Source: Maea johnstoni | Lineage: Eukaryota; Annelida; Polychaeta; Spionida; Magelonidae | Direction: 5' to 3' | Assembly (NCBI GenBank): GCA_963942565.1 | Contig: OZ012695.1 | Location: forward strand, 6,808,519 to 6,872,518 | Length of the DNA stretch: 64,000 bases | In this document: one piece after another, positions 47,941 through 62,200 of the stretch | How positions within the stretch are numbered: the first letter of the stretch is position 1 | Layout: every line of letters begins with the position of its first letter | Position numbers and translations under genes: made by a program | The notes under the pieces: generated by a model | The model's input: only the letters and a program-made list of their open reading frames with translations | What the model was told of the DNA's origin: nothing | Database searches by the model: none

Positions 47941-48569
47941 ATTAGTGTTTTGATTTCTTGAAATGTTAGGTAAGCCACTTTGTAATATGTTTGGAATAGT
48001 TTTTCTTGTGTTTGTAAATGTTAAGTACTGTAGATTTTAATATTTTTTTATCACAACGTAAACAATGCAAAATTACGAAAATCTGAGGATTTTTCTGGTG
48101 CCATTTTTTCTCTTGTTATTTGTAGCAATATGTTTGTTTTTCACTTATTGGAAGTGTTTTGTGGAGTATGTTGGGTTTATTTAGTATAAGGTTGATGACA
48201 CAGGTGTGTATGTTGGTAAGCATATCTTGCTGGCCTTTCATTGGCCTAGTGTTATACCCCTGAACCAATGAAATGGCAGCATATTGTAGCCAGCCAATCA
48301 GAAGGCAAGGTTAATCTTGTACCAATAAGTTTGTCATGGCTGACCAATAAGGAGATAGGAATTTTTTTGTGGGCCAATCAGAAGGCTTAATTTTGACACG
48401 GCCTGTTTGTCCATATTTATCAAATGGTCTTGGCTCTCTTGGAGTTAAAAAGTTTGAACTAAATCATGAATGTAGAAAAGTAACTATTTTAAACAGTGGA
48501 TGGTGATTGTATTGCAACATTCATTTTTCGAATGCCCAACTGGTATTGGAACATTCATGTGGATAGCGT

Positions 48570-50500
48570 TAACCCATTAATGCCCAAAGCGGCAAAAACA
48601 GCCTGACAAATTAGGTAAAATCTTTCAGGCAAAAGCTTAGTTGGGAAAGTATATAAAGTAGAAGTGTTAAGGTGGGTCCAGCACTAAGGACATTAGCTAG
48701 CATTTACTTCATTGACAGCTTGTAAGGGATTGTAAGACCAGTAAACTATATATTTCCTGAAAGAAGACCTTTTCAGCTACCTCACAATGCTAATTTGATT
48801 TATTTTTTCTTGAATTTCAGAGTTTTATTGAGAAAAATGTAAAAGGGGCGTTTTTTCAATTAAATCACTCTAAGCTCACAGCAGAGGGTCAGAACACCCA
48901 TTTAACTTGGATGGATTTTAAGTACCTACATGTGCCTAGTATACGGTGTCTTGGATTTATATCATTTGCATTCCTATGGGAGATATTTAGTGTCAAAGCC
49001 AATTGGGGGTGGTCCTTCTATAGAAATGAGTTAATCTCAGGAAGTGGGCAACCTATTGAAATTCCCAGACACCGTTCAGTTGCTCTATTAGTGGTGATGA
49101 CCACAGGGGTGAATGTGTCATTGTATGTCATTTCAATGGGAAAGGGTAACTTCAGAGAGCAACCCACTTTTGCTATAAATCAATTCTTCAGAAAAGCCAA
49201 TTTTCCACCCATATGTGGAAATGGTCCAATGACGGAAATGGGAGGAGTTAAGTAGATTCTGTCATGGTAGTTGACATTTTTATGATGTTGACATGACATC
49301 TGCATCATAAATTACAAAATTGTTTTCATCATTTCTGAGATTTGATTGGTTTTATCACAGCTACTTGAGGGAATCTCCCTAGATAGCTTAAGCTGCACTT
49401 TCCCCGCCAAAGTGACGTAGTGTGTTGCCTGGTGATAATATACAGGCTATTCATGCATGAGTGATGAGAGTCTAGTCAAGAGACCACACACTGAATCAAT
49501 GGCCATTCATTAACAGAGAGATGGTTTCTTCTTTAGTTCTGAAGGGATCCTTCCAGCATGTTTGACTAACTAGAAACACTTACACTAGGATATACTGTCA
49601 AAGATAGTCATCTGAATGTATCTAGAAATGCCTAAAGAAAAAGTTTCTAAAGGTGAATGTTATAGGGAGAGAGTTAGGGCTAGGAAATGTAATATTACCT
49701 CAAGCTCTGCTGCTGACAATAAAGGGGCTGTAGTAAGAGAGGCTGAAGTGGTACAGAGACCACTCACACAAGATATTAACCAATTTGGACAAGTACAATA
49801 TCAGTTCATTTTATCAAATTGAATTCACAAAAACATTCATGAAAATTAGCGTTAGTTTACAATGTAGTTTTGATGATTTATTCCAAATGTATTTCCTCTG
49901 CAGTATCTAAACAAGTATAACCTTTCCTTCAGGTACAAAGAGAAAGTTTTGTTCAAAAGTAGAGGCTAGTGCAATATCACACAAAGTTAGATTTGCACCG
50001 AGGAGGAACAATTCAGTGTGTAGAGTCCAAATGTGAGAGGGGCAGTCTAAGTACTATTCAGTAAATATGCTAATTGAGAGTTCACGGGTATAAGGGTTGG
50101 GGGTAGCTCACTCATTATATATTCAGACTCCCGAAGCCAAGAGGGTAATTAGCTGAAACCCCTGGGAGGATGTTAGTAAATAAACCCAAGTGGAAATTAG
50201 CACTTACCATGTGCCTACACTGGATTTGGATGACTTAGTGTTTTTTTCTTTCAAAATGGCACTTAGCTAGGGAATTGCATAATTTGAGTTGAGCCAACTT
50301 ATGAGAAACTTTAACCTGTGATTAGAAATGCCAAAAACCAATTTTGGCTATCCGACAGTAAGAAAAGTGCTGGACCCACCTTAACCAGAACATTTCCAAC
50401 AACTCTCCTTCAAATCTTTGTAAAACAATTCTCGATTCCCAAAATAATTTCAAAGGTGTCATAGATCCAGACGACACTTTCTAGAGAAACTCTGAAGCAT
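48570..50500 (+). repeat. Older CCCATTAATGC repeat split by a 1.7-kb element
   Basis: Left half TTAACCCATTAATGCCCAAA..AAGCTTAGTTGGGAAAG (48570-48666). Right half CCAACAACTCTCCTTCAAAT..GACGACACTTTCTAGAGAAA..GCATTAATGTG (50385-50510). The halves together match uninterrupted relatives such as 45180-45420. Confidence 0.7.
48667..50384. mobile_element. 1.7-kb TTAA element with GGTGGGTCCAGCAC ends
   Basis: TTAA then GGTGGGTCCAGCAC on the left (48671-48684), and GTGCTGGACCCACC then TTAA on the right (50367-50384). The 14-bp TIR is perfect, and the split older repeat shows the insertion site. TTAA choice fits piggyBac-type transposons. Two + strand open frames, 48911-49255 (114 codons) and 49616-49822 (68 codons), show no DDD transposase motif I can recognise, so it is probably non-autonomous. 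Confidence 0.85.
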
Positions 50501-50727
50501 TAATGTGTTACAACATTCATACTTGGAAATCTCTGACATTGGCTGTCTGCTTTAATAATACTTATGAAAATAATTTAAGAAGTACACATTAAGTGGAAAA
50601 TTGTATGAATGAGAGTTATTAAAATTCTTGAAGAACGTCTCTCCTAAGTATTTCCTAAAAACTGCTTTCGTTAGAGAGATATCACCACAGGAGTCCAGGA
50701 GTTTTGGATGCTACAGGCGTTAATGGG

Positions 50728-50946
50728 TTAAACCTTATGCTGCCGGTAACTAGTCCATGTATGACCAATATGAAATGATGCAAAAACCCTGAAAAATGGC
50801 CCATAACCCTGGCATATGGGTACTCATCTGAGAGCACTCAGTGAGAGCTATCCAATGAATACCAACATGACAGGGTGTAGTTGGTTTTCAAAATATTTGC
50901 GTCCTTGTGCTTTGGACGAAAGTAGCCTTAGCATTGGAAGGATTAA
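50728..50946 (+). mobile_element. TTAACCCTT-family MITE
   Basis: TTAAACCTTATGCTGCCGG to AGCCTTAGCATTGGAAGGATTAA, with all internal blocks present. Confidence 0.75.
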
Positions 50947-50949
50947 TCC

Positions 50950-53600
50950 ATTTGTATCTGGAACCTATATGTTGTCTGTCAACTTATAATTTCACTCGGC
51001 AGATAGAGTCACTATTTAAAAATACTTTGAAGAGATATTGTTAACTCAACTGGAACAGCATTTTTCAATCAAAATATTGTTTTGTTATCAAGATTTATAT
51101 ACATGTTTCTGACTTATACATATGTATAGGCTCCAGATGCACATGGGTTATAAGGAAATTACAGATTGTGGGTCACCAGGATTCTTATAGTTTGTATGTG
51201 CTGTCTAGGGATGGATATCAATACTGTAAATCACTCAAGTATAGCGGGAACAATAAGATAGCGATAATAGCGCTCAGCCTATAAGCGCTATTGTAAAATC
51301 CCCATCTTTATTAAATTGCATTATACATATTGAAGGGCAGAACAAAAGCCTAGTCATGGGGAGGCACGTGGATACTGCATGCAGCCGTAAACCACTGTGT
51401 TCTAGCAAGGGCCGGAGGTCAAGTACAGTGACCCCTGATCTGGCTAACTGCAATTTTATGATATCTGAATAAACAGTGGGGCTCTCTAACCACTATAATT
51501 AGATCACGCTATCCAGGGCTGTACCGTAATTGCGCTATATAATGTTCACGCAATATTTAAATGATTTACAGTACTGTATATCGTTTTAGTTTTGTACACA
51601 TTAAGTAATGTGCTTTGGAGGCAGCTGCCTTTGATGTGCAGTTTATTATTGTTGCGTACAGATGTTGAATTACAATTACATGTCAGCATGTTGTACAATA
51701 CTGGCATTGGAATTGAAAGTTCAAATTATGGTGCACAGTTTAATAAGTGCAGACTCCGGGGGTGTTCAAAGTATGCATTAATTAATTACACTATTGCAAC
51801 ATTAACACTGTATACAACAATTAATTTAAATCTTTTGGCTATCCGATTTCTAATCACAAAAGCAGAAGTAGATCTTATATTATTTTTGTTATTAATTCTC
51901 TACCCTGCAATCATATTTACTAAGGGAAGGAGTATTTTAAACTAACAAACCAACTTTTTACTAACACCAAGCCATACTTAATCGTAAAGGAGCACTGTGC
52001 CATGTTGACCATATTTGGCGATTATTTGTATTGTTCTGAAAATTCAGGAAATAACTACACAAGAATTTTACTTTGTTTACTAATTATAAAGCTCACTTGG
52101 TTCAAAGGCATTTGGTAATAGTAATAAAACTTTCTGCTTTCAAAATTGAATTCATCGGTATTGACCAAATTTTCATAGAGAGCATTGGAGAGGAAAATGA
52201 TTTGTCTCTTCTATTCAATGCAGGGATCCCCAGTATTAGATATATTGGGCGTGTGGTTTCTATTTATGGAGGGATAAGGATGGAGCTTGATTGTGTCATG
52301 AGAACTAGTAAGCAACAGAAAAATAAATGACAAGTTACAAAAGTTTTGTCTTCTGTGGTTCTTTTTCAGACGAACTGTGCTTCCATTGAACAAGAAGAAA
52401 AGATATAACATGATTTAAACTTGTTAGTTTGTATGTTTAGGCTGGGAAAGATAGAAATAAATCTTAAGTATACTTATTTGTGAGTGGAAATACTTTGGCA
52501 AAGGCAATCCTCGCAAGGGCATGTGAGAAAGTTGCCAGTGAATTTGAGCTGAATACACTGGGTACTCCTCCACCACTTACTAGCTAGGTACAAATTAGCC
52601 TATGCAGAAAAAGCAATGTTAATGGAAATTATATATTCCAAATGTCTGCAAAGTGATTTAAATGAAGGTACCTAAAGATAACCAAGCCCATGTCAGTGCC
52701 AAGCTGCCATGGTAGTTCAAGGCAAGATACTGGAGTAGCACTGTTAACACATTAATGCATAAAGGACAATTACATCATGAATAAAACAGGACCAAACAGT
52801 TTCACAGAGTATTCTCTCATTAAAACCAAGTTCCCATCACTGCCATCCTTCATACAAGAAGTATATTGCTGTTTAAACACATCTTAACACACAAGTAATG
52901 GGGCTACTGGCAGCGGCCATTTTAGTCTATTAATGGCTTATCTGAAGCTGCTTGGTCAAGACAATGGACTGAGGGAAAGAATCAATCTGAAATAAACAAA
53001 AGTAACAAGAACAACTAGGTCTTTCAAACAAATCTTCCTTTATTTGCAGAACTATTGCATGTACGTCAAAGAAATGAATGCATATTTTCCCTAAGGACTT
53101 GCTAGACTTGTCAACTCAATGGAATTTGCAAAAGTTTCCCCACCAAAATTCAGTTGTTGAGATATGCATTTTATTTTTCTTTGGCTTAATATTTTCTTAA
53201 AATGAATACTAATCGGATGTAATGAAAAAATATATAACTGTACAGAAGTTAACAATACACAAATAAAACAATTAAATTAACTATTCTCCAACAAAAATAA
53301 TGCAATCATTAATACCCAATCAGGAGTATTCAGCTCATTAAAGTTCACTTATCTAATCTTTTCCATTTCTTTCCTCAATTTAATTGAGACTGATTAAAAA
53401 CTTATTTAAAATCAAAATTAGGTTATTTTAACAATAAAATTGGATAATTAAATATGTCAATGATAGTCTGAGCTTTGTGGAATTGATTGTGTACCTGGCT
53501 CCTCGTTGTTTACCTTTTGGCATTTAACCCTTTTACTACTGGTCCATACACACTACATGGTCTGACACGTGAACATATCTAGGTCATAAATCAAAGTATT
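50950..53600. other. Spacer with repeat fragments, no gene seen
   Basis: 51595-51820 is the repeat shared with 43768-43995. 52502-52622 is a SINE body (GTGAGAAAGTTGCCAGTGA). The open frames at 51592-51945 and 52073-52330 have no recognisable domain. Confidence 0.4.
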
Positions 53601-55409
53601 AATCCTTTCAATGCTGAGGCTACTTTAGTCCAATGCACAAAAATGCAAAAAATTACAAAAATCATCTTTAAGTTGTAAGACCATGTGTACATTTCAGATG
53701 CAAATTGGTTAAACTAAACAAAAAGGTCGAGGTCATCCCCAACCTATTATATGCAATTTTAAAAGAAACGGTAGAAATATTTTTTGCTGTACACAACTTA
53801 CAAGATGAGAACTTCATCCGACAAATTTAGGTGTATTTATTACAAATAATACAATAGCTAATAACATAATAAAAACAACATATGAACAACTCTAAAATAA
53901 TCCAATGTTAGATTAATCCATTCATGCCTGGAGCTCCCTAGATTTTTTTTGTATGCTTTTGAAATGAACTTGTTTGAAAAAAATGGTTGTATTCCGACTT
54001 CCATTACTCTCTCTTTCAAACATTTTCTGACAGAAGATTTCGTCAGAGGTATACAATATAGTCTGGCCATTCTTGGGTGCTACAGGCATGAAGGCTTTAA
54101 GAAGGGAAACCTTCCCTCCAGACCTTTAAAACAAGATTAGATATGTACATTTTGTGAATAAAATACAATGTCTTCCAGTTTCAAAGTGCATTTACAAAAC
54201 AAGTTTCTTTATTGTTCATTCTCTTCTATCATGCACTACAGTTTTTTTAAAGCTCCAGGCTATTTTTGATTTTCTACTACCTTTTACAACTTCACATTTA
54301 TACTAAGACTTGTGTCGGCAATAGATTCACATAGGGCTGAGAATTGGGCATCACTGAATACATTTGTACTTCCACACACTATTTTCCTTTATGTATTTGC
54401 TCTGGAAAAATGTACACAGTCTTTCACTTTCACTCAAGGGCCTTAGCCTCCAAGCTTCTCCAGTATCTATATAACACTTAGATCCAGGGTTTTGGACAGG
54501 ATTTAGAAACTGGGTGGCCAAATTTGGCAATTGTAAAATTTTTGGGCATTTAACTTTATAAGAGGGACCCCAGTATACTCAGTTTTCTACCATAAACATG
54601 TAAATTTATCGAAATAAGGCATGATATCCATATAGAAAGTCATGGGAATTATATGGAGATGAAAAATTCAATTACATGGTGGAGATTGTCATTTTAAGGT
54701 ATGTGCAAGGTATGCATAAATTCAACTGCCCCAATATTAACATGGTACAAGCACATGTGTATGCTGTGGTCTCATTAGTTTTATAATTGAACATGTACCT
54801 TTAAGTTTGTGATTTTTTTTTTCTCGATCCGATAACCACTAACAAATAATGTGTATAGGGTGTTTACTTATGCATCACATCATTTCGTTTATACTCGGAG
54901 TGCTATTAATACATACTTATGGACTATGCATTGCGATGGCACAACAATGGCTTGAGCATGTAAAGGACTTTACAGAAAATTCAAAATGCAGCTGAATCCT
55001 TCTCATTGAAAACAAGTCCTATAAATATTTCCACATACTCCTCTTCAGACATGGCTTGAAATGCATCAAGAAGTAAACTTCCTTTAAGACATAACTTCCA
55101 TTCTAGTGTAAATTTTTGGTGCAAGTTATCTATGACCCTCTACATGATTTCAAGTTTCTTATATAGTGGAGTTTTAGTCCATATTGATAGTTATAAAAAT
55201 AAAAAGATGTTTTAAGCCCATATCAATAAGTGTGAGATCTTTAAGATGTCTCATAAGATTTCTTACAGAGCATCTCTCTTAAGCACAGGTCATATTGTCC
55301 CATTCATACACAGCGTCCCAGGTGACAGCAGAAAATGAATGCTCCCTTTTCAGCAGTCAAGAGTTCGAGAACCAATACATACAGTAATTACCTAAAACCA
55401 TTTCTAATT
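53600..55409. other. Downstream region of PRPF38B, repeats, no gene seen
   Basis: 54488-54700 is a truncated GTCTTAGCCAG MITE (GATTTAGAAACTGGGTGG to GTGGAGATTGTCATTTTAAG). 53910-54090 carries the ATTCATGCCTGGAGCTC repeat. A - strand AATAAA (TTTATT at 54208-54213) is one candidate polyadenylation signal. Confidence 0.4.
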
Positions 55410-58400
55410 TCATCGAATTTCTCTCTCCTCGCCATTTCTGTGTCTGTCTTTATCTTTCGATTTTTTGTGCTTGTGTCTATGTTTTTCGTGAGTTTCCTCT
55501 CCCTCGTGTTTGTGATCGTGAGAATGTCTATGACGCCCATGGTCATGTGACCGAGAACCGTGCTTCTCGCGACTGCGCGATCGGCGTCTTTCCTTGCTGG
55601 ATCGGTGCTTCTCTTTGGATCCTGATCGCTTACGATCGTGTGGTGACCTTGACCTTCTCCTCTCCTGCGGTGACCTCCGGCGTTCCCGTTCTCGTGAGCG
55701 AGATCTGTGCTTCTCGCGAGGACGGCCACCCGAGCGGTCTTTCTCCCTCTCTTGCCGCATCTTCTCGCGCTCGATGGCGCGGGATATGTCGTCCGGAGAT
55801 CGCTGTCGTCGCGGCGGAGTTCTCCGCGATCTGATTGGTGGAGACCGTCGCCTGTCCTGTGATCTTGATCTTCTTTCCTGCCCGCCATGTTTTTCAGGCC
55901 TGGAATTAAAAATCAGTGCTTTGTTATTATTCTATGCCACTAGATTGTTCTACCAAAAGGAAATTTTTTGAAATAGTCTAGGATGATACTAATGACAGAT
56001 AAGAGATGTTAGTTTTCACTTCCATTGCTGAACATTTTGCAAAAGTCAATGGGTTTGGTTTCTAGGAATTGTATTTCTTCTAACAGCTTAGGGGGTTTCA
56101 TGAAAACAAGGAGAGGATTAAATTCAATTCTCTTCTTACAAGCAGTCTCAACAGGTTTCAGTTGTCTGATCATTTGGGTGAAATCTTTAAGTTGAATGAC
56201 AACTTTGAAAAGAAATTGTATTGGAAATGTTAACTACTACAAACAACTCTCCTTCAAATATTTTGTAAATTCATTCTAATTTTTAAATTATTATCATAAG
56301 AATGATAGAACCAGACGACAATTTCTGGAGGGACTTTAAAGCGTTAGTGGGTTTACTACTTACACATCATTCCTGATTTTCGATTGTCTCTCGGCCTCGC
56401 CGAATCCAAAGTCGTCGGTGGGGACGTGCTGCTGCTGCTGCTGCGGCTCTTCCTCCTCCTGCTGCGGGACCTGTGGCGCCCCCGTGTAGCCGATCTGCTT
56501 CATTTTCATATCGATCATCTTCTGGATCGGCACCGGCACGCGCGGGAACAGCGTGGAGAACCACTCCAGCTTTGTCAGCCACTGCTTCAGCATCTCGCCA
56601 ATCTTCATGATGCACCCGCCCCCCGCTTTCACGTCCACTTCCTGTTGACGAAACGAAAAAGAAAATCCACATTACACATGTTATGCGGATACCGATAGCG
56701 TGAGGATTTGGGTGATATTTGATTGGTGGGTTGTGCTCTAGGCGAAGCCATCTGGAAAAGGATTTTGCATGAATTTTTTCGTAGGTATGTAAATGTCCTC
56801 TCTTAGGACCAAGTTATGAAATGCTGATAATTGTTTTTTGAGTCTCAATGATGGTATGCTTCTTCATGTACATTTCGTACCTTCATCATTTTTTCCTTAT
56901 TGAAATTTCTATGAAAACTTACTTTAAAACACATCATCTCACTATAAAATAAAAGGTACAACTTTACAATATACCAGTAAAACATTACTTGGATCCATCA
57001 TACCGTTATACAGCCATCTTGTTAACTAAGTATATGCCATTTTTAATGTATACTTCGAATGTTGATAGGAATTTACATAAAAAGTTGCCATAAATCAAAG
57101 ACTAAAAACTCAAGTCTTTGCAAGTTCAGTCGTATTAATCAAGGAAATATAGTAAAGAATTCATCAGAAGTGATCCTGGTCCTTAAATTATCCTATCTTA
57201 TGACATTTACAACGGCATAGTAAATATTGCATATTTCTAATGGTGACATTCTTGCAAACGTCTTTCAAATCATTACACATTGAAAGTAAAAAAATAAAAT
57301 AAACATGTGACAAGGGTTGCCCACCCCATACCCTTGAAATAAACTTGAAATAAGAAATGAGTTTATTCATAACCCTAAAACAACTAAATATATATAACTT
57401 TATCAAGAGGGGAAAGCCTAGAGGGCCAGCAATGAATTAATCAAGGTAAACTATTGATCACCAATTACTTGTTTAGAATGAAATGAGTTCTCCTAAAAGA
57501 TACAACTTGCACTAAATGTTATAATAACTTCTTCCTAAAGAAAAATAACTTAAAATTAATTTGAAGAGACACCCCAAAGCTACCAAGGATGACTGCCTGG
57601 CCTTTGGTGGAGACGTACCAACTTTCAAGTGGAAATTAAGTAGAATATTGCCCCCATCAATGGAGTTCTGCCTAACCAGGCAGTTCTGAGATATATCAGA
57701 GAGGACTCCTATTGAATAGGGGAATAGTTAAACAGGATATATAGTCCCTGAATATGCCAGGACCCAAATCAACTTTTTTGGCAATAGCTCTGCTGAAATC
57801 GGCTGCCCCGACAGCCAAGCAATTCAACAGATTGCAGGCCAACTGCTCTGCTTGTCTCACTGCTGCAGTAAGTCAAAGATTCAATCCCTGCTCTAGACAT
57901 GTTAGCTGCCACTTGGTTATTAGTTGGTGGTTGCCTTAAGTAACTCCCAGTTTCTTCCTTAATCATCCACAGGCTAGTCACGCTTAAGCCATGTTCGGCA
58001 GAAATGGTGACGATCACCATAATTACATTCCACTCTTACAAGATCCCCTCCCAGAGTAGGGTCCAGTGGAAAAAGAAGTGGCCTCGGATCCCGGTTTATA
58101 GCAACTATTTCTGGCCCTGCTCTAATAGATAGTCATAACTATAAAGGTATTCGGTTTATAGTCTGTAGACTATGGGGCTATCTGTTATGTTGAGCCCTGA
58201 CAGGCTAGTGATGATTTAGCCATGTTCGGCAGAAAAGGTGACGATAACCACAATTACATTCCTCTCTTACAAGGTCCCCTCCCGCAGTAGGGTCCTGGTT
58301 CACAACTATATCTGGCCCTGCTCATATGGTATTAAGGGGAAGAGAAAATGTGATGTGCATAAATTTAACCTCGTATAGAGGTCCTCAGTCCGTGGGGCCC

Positions 58401-58634
58401 GGTGCAGGCTTCGCAGGAGAGACGGCTTGGTCTAGAGCGCACCCCTAAAGTTGTACAAAATACATGGATGAAGTCATCATCAGACAGCGAGCGACAGCAG
58501 TAGCAAAATCACAAGTTCAGCACGCTAGGGGTGTCCACACTTAAAGGAAGGGTGAGAAAAAACTGAGACTTCATTTCCAAATAGAAATAGTAGTCATAGT
58601 AGTAGTATAGATAGTAATATTAGAAGGGGTAAAG

Positions 58635-58703
<69 letters not shown>

Positions 58704-58802
58704 ATATAAGTAGTAGTAGTACCAGCAGCACTAGCAATACTAGTAGAAGCAGTAGTGGCAGTAGTAGTTGTAGTAACAGTAGCAGCAGTAGTAATAGTAG
58801 TG

Positions 58803-58860
<58 letters not shown>

Positions 58861-58980
58861 AAGCAGCAGCACTAGCAATACTAGTAGCAGCAGTAATAGT
58901 AGTGGTAGTAGTAGTAGTAGAACAGTAGCAGCAGTAGTAGAAGTAGTAGTGGTAGTAGTAGTAGTAGTAACAGTAGCAGC

Positions 58981-59027
<47 letters not shown>

Positions 59028-59145
59028 CAGCACTAGCAATACTGGTAGCAGCAGTAGTAGTTGTAGTAACAGTAGCAGCAGTAGTAGTAATAGTATAGTA
59101 GTAGTAGTGGTAGTAGTAGTGGTAGTAGTAGTGGTAGTAGTAGTG

Positions 59146-59229
<84 letters not shown>

Positions 59230-62200
59230 CTAGTAGTAGTAGTAGTAGTAGTACTAGTAGTACTAGCAACACTAACAGTAGCAGCAGCAGTAGTAGTAAT
59301 TATAGTAGTGGTAGTAGCAGTAGCAGTAGTACTTAGTAGCAGCAGTAGTACTAGCAACACTAGAAGTAGCAGCAGCAGCAGTAGTAGTAATTATAGTAGT
59401 TGTAGTCATAATAGTAGTGGTAGTAGCAGTAGCAGCAGCAGTAGTAGTAGTAGGAGTACTTTGAAATAGGAGAAGTCTCGTTTATTTTGTCTTGTTATGT
59501 TCCTTACTTGTGGACAACCCTAGAGGAGCCAAAAAACTGATGGACAGATTGGTGATGAGATAGATAGACCATTTCTATTTCTGAAAAGAAACAGAAATTC
59601 TTTATTGGACACATTTTGAATGTTTGTGAAAACTAGTATAAGAATTTTTTAATTTTCATTTACTATATGAAACGTAGATTATGTCCTGACATAACTTTTA
59701 ATACATCACCAATCAGTTCAAGTGTATATATTATAAAGGATTCACCTTCATTAACTTTGAAACACATCGCTTCTCTTATCTTTATTCCCTCTTTTTTAAA
59801 TGAGAAGATTACATCATAAGTGTGACAGGGGATCTGTAGCAGCACAATGTAGCCTTTTCTTGAGTAGCTTTTCTTGCTTTTTACAGCCTTTCTTGCTTCT
59901 TAGCACCAAAAGTGCACCGATTGATACTCAATTGATTATGTACAGTACAAATTCTAGCTGTGTGGGATGAGAGTAAGTAGCCAGTCACATCAGGACAATC
60001 AGCTGTTTCCCAGCCGAGGCAAATGAGAAAGTTGCCAGTGACTTGGGGGAAGGCAGTGTTTTTCACCGTGTTCTTCGGTTTCCTCCACAATTTACAACTG
60101 GCTAGTCACGGATAAGCCACAATTTTGCAGAAAAAGTTGCAAAAAAACGAAATTCCAAATTTCTCTGTGCACTTCATCATCATCTTCCATTTTCAACCAG
60201 CAAGTCACTTCTTGGTGTAGCAAGGCAGAAAGCGATTTACATGTAATTTTTAAAATACAAACTATAATTCATATATCAACTTGGCCTACATACTTGAAGA
60301 ATATGTATGCATGTTAATGAACAACTCATAACAATCTGAAGGTACTTTATGTATATCGTTTTCTGAAGAACAATTCCTTCCACATTGTTCAGTGAGGTTG
60401 ACATCTGTTGAGCATGATGCCTCTATGCAGCCTCATCATTTCAATTATTTGGCTGTGAAAGAGTCAACTAAATCCTTATAAGCTTTGCACTGGTTCAGGT
60501 CCCTGTTCGACACAATGTAAAAATCAGAGAGACAATTCAAATGCACTTATAAATATCACTCTATATGATGCATATAAGAGACCAATAAGAAAACTTCAAC
60601 AACTTAAGCTGTGTAACCATCAAAACTAGTCTAACCACATAAGTAAGGTAGAAAGTTTCTCAGTTTATACTCACCAATAATTAGGTATCGGCTCCAAGTA
60701 TTGGTGTATCGTGTATGCAGGGCTAGGAGGGGAAAAGAGCAAGGAGAAAGAGGGAGCAAAGGAGAGAAAGGAAAGAGTGATAAGGGAAAACGGTAAAAAA
60801 GAGAGAAGGGGAAGAAGAACGCAGGAGAAAAGAGGGAAGGAAAAATAGTGTTAAGGGAAAACAGGGTAAAAAGAGAGAGGGGGAAGAAGACAAAGAAAGG
60901 GGGCACAGAAGAGGAAGAGAATTGAAAGATAGAGAGAGGGGAAAAGGGAGGGAAAGGAAAAGAGCGATTTAAGGAAAAACGGTTAAAAGAGAAAATGGGG
61001 AAGAAGAACGTGGAGACACAAAAAGGGGCACAAAAAGAGAAAGAAAATGGGAAGAGATAGAGGGAAAAAAGATGTGGATATGGAGAGATAGGTGAATATA
61101 TTGGCAAGAATAATATGGAGAGTAACTAATGGGGGAAAGGAGATAAGTAAAAGAATAAATACAAAGGTTGAATTGAGAGCAGTTAATAAGTAATGTGCGT
61201 GCGAAGCGGAGCGCGAGGTTGTTTTTGAGGTAAGTAAACTAGGAGTAGGCTTCAGAGAGACAGATAAAGGAGAAACTGGTATGATGGGATCAGCCTTGAA
61301 GACTATGTTAGAGTAAGATTAGTATACGGGTGTTGGTTTGGATGAATTGGCAATAGAAGAATTAGTGATTGATAAACGTTGTTACCACTAGGTATATCTA
61401 AAAAGTGATTATGAGGGCGGGAGGAGTTAGTAAGAAAGGATCGGGTGAGGGTGGGGAAGGGTGTTTTTTGTGTTTTGTTTGTTTATGACATACCTCTTCG
61501 TCATCCATATAGGGTTCGTACCATTCCCACAGGTCGGCAGGCGGTTGAGTGTACCTGGAAAGAAAGATAGAGATGATGACTTACTAGGAAGGAAGGAATT
61601 GTTTTTTACGTCGTATCAGCAGATCATATCTTGACGACATAGAAACCTGTAGGGCTGTGCTCATCAGCCATTTTTTAGCGATCCGATTAATTGACTATTT
61701 TTTTCGATGTCAATGTTTTCGATTCGATTATGTCGCGCCCATTAGTGCTTGGAAAATTGTGGTGGGGGCCGGACCAGCACTGTGTAAAATACATAGCGTG
61801 GCCCTCACCACACTTTTCCACGCGTTGCCGCGCGCGATAGTGTCTATCGCAGTGCAGTTTTAATGGCGGCCGCCTTAGCGCCGCGTTTTTTTGAGAAATA
61901 AAAGCACAAGGTAGGCTCTTGTGAATTTTGAGGGGGAATTAAACTGTTAGGTAATGGTAGAGTGTATCGAGTTCGTCGCTCGATGTCAGAAGGTGGTGAG
62001 TATGGATCATGAGACTTAGTTGAGCGCTCGATGTCTTAGCAATCAAGCCCAGCCCTAAAAACCTGTAGCCGAGAATAAATTATCTTCTCTTCTCGAATAG
62101 TTACAAGGGGTATCTTAGTTGCAGAAGTACCATAGATAGCTCTCCACAACGCCGCAAATTTATATGGCGACCAGCAGAGTAATAGTTGTCCATACTTTGT

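Noticed and set aside
51592-51945. 117-codon hydrophobic frame
   Set aside because: Overlaps an interspersed repeat also present at 43768-43995, and low-complexity AT-rich sequence explains its Leu/Ile content.
55547-55971. + strand frames opposite the last PRPF38B exon
   Set aside because: Shadow of the Arg/Ser-rich coding sequence on the - strand, which is supported by family similarity and splice phase.
56384-56698. Leu-rich + strand frame opposite PRPF38B exon 56364-56641
   Set aside because: Shadow of the Glu/Gln-rich coding segment on the other strand.
57840-57905. Possible tRNA gene
   Set aside because: Only a B-box-like motif is convincing. The arms do not fold into a full cloverleaf by eye and the body matches SINE copies.
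58594-59469. Poly-Leu, poly-Thr and poly-Val frames
   Set aside because: Translation of the AGT microsatellite in a PRPF38B intron.
60631-61107. Phe/Ser/Pro-rich 158-codon frame on the - strand
   Set aside because: Complement of a purine-rich repeat tract, with no domain.
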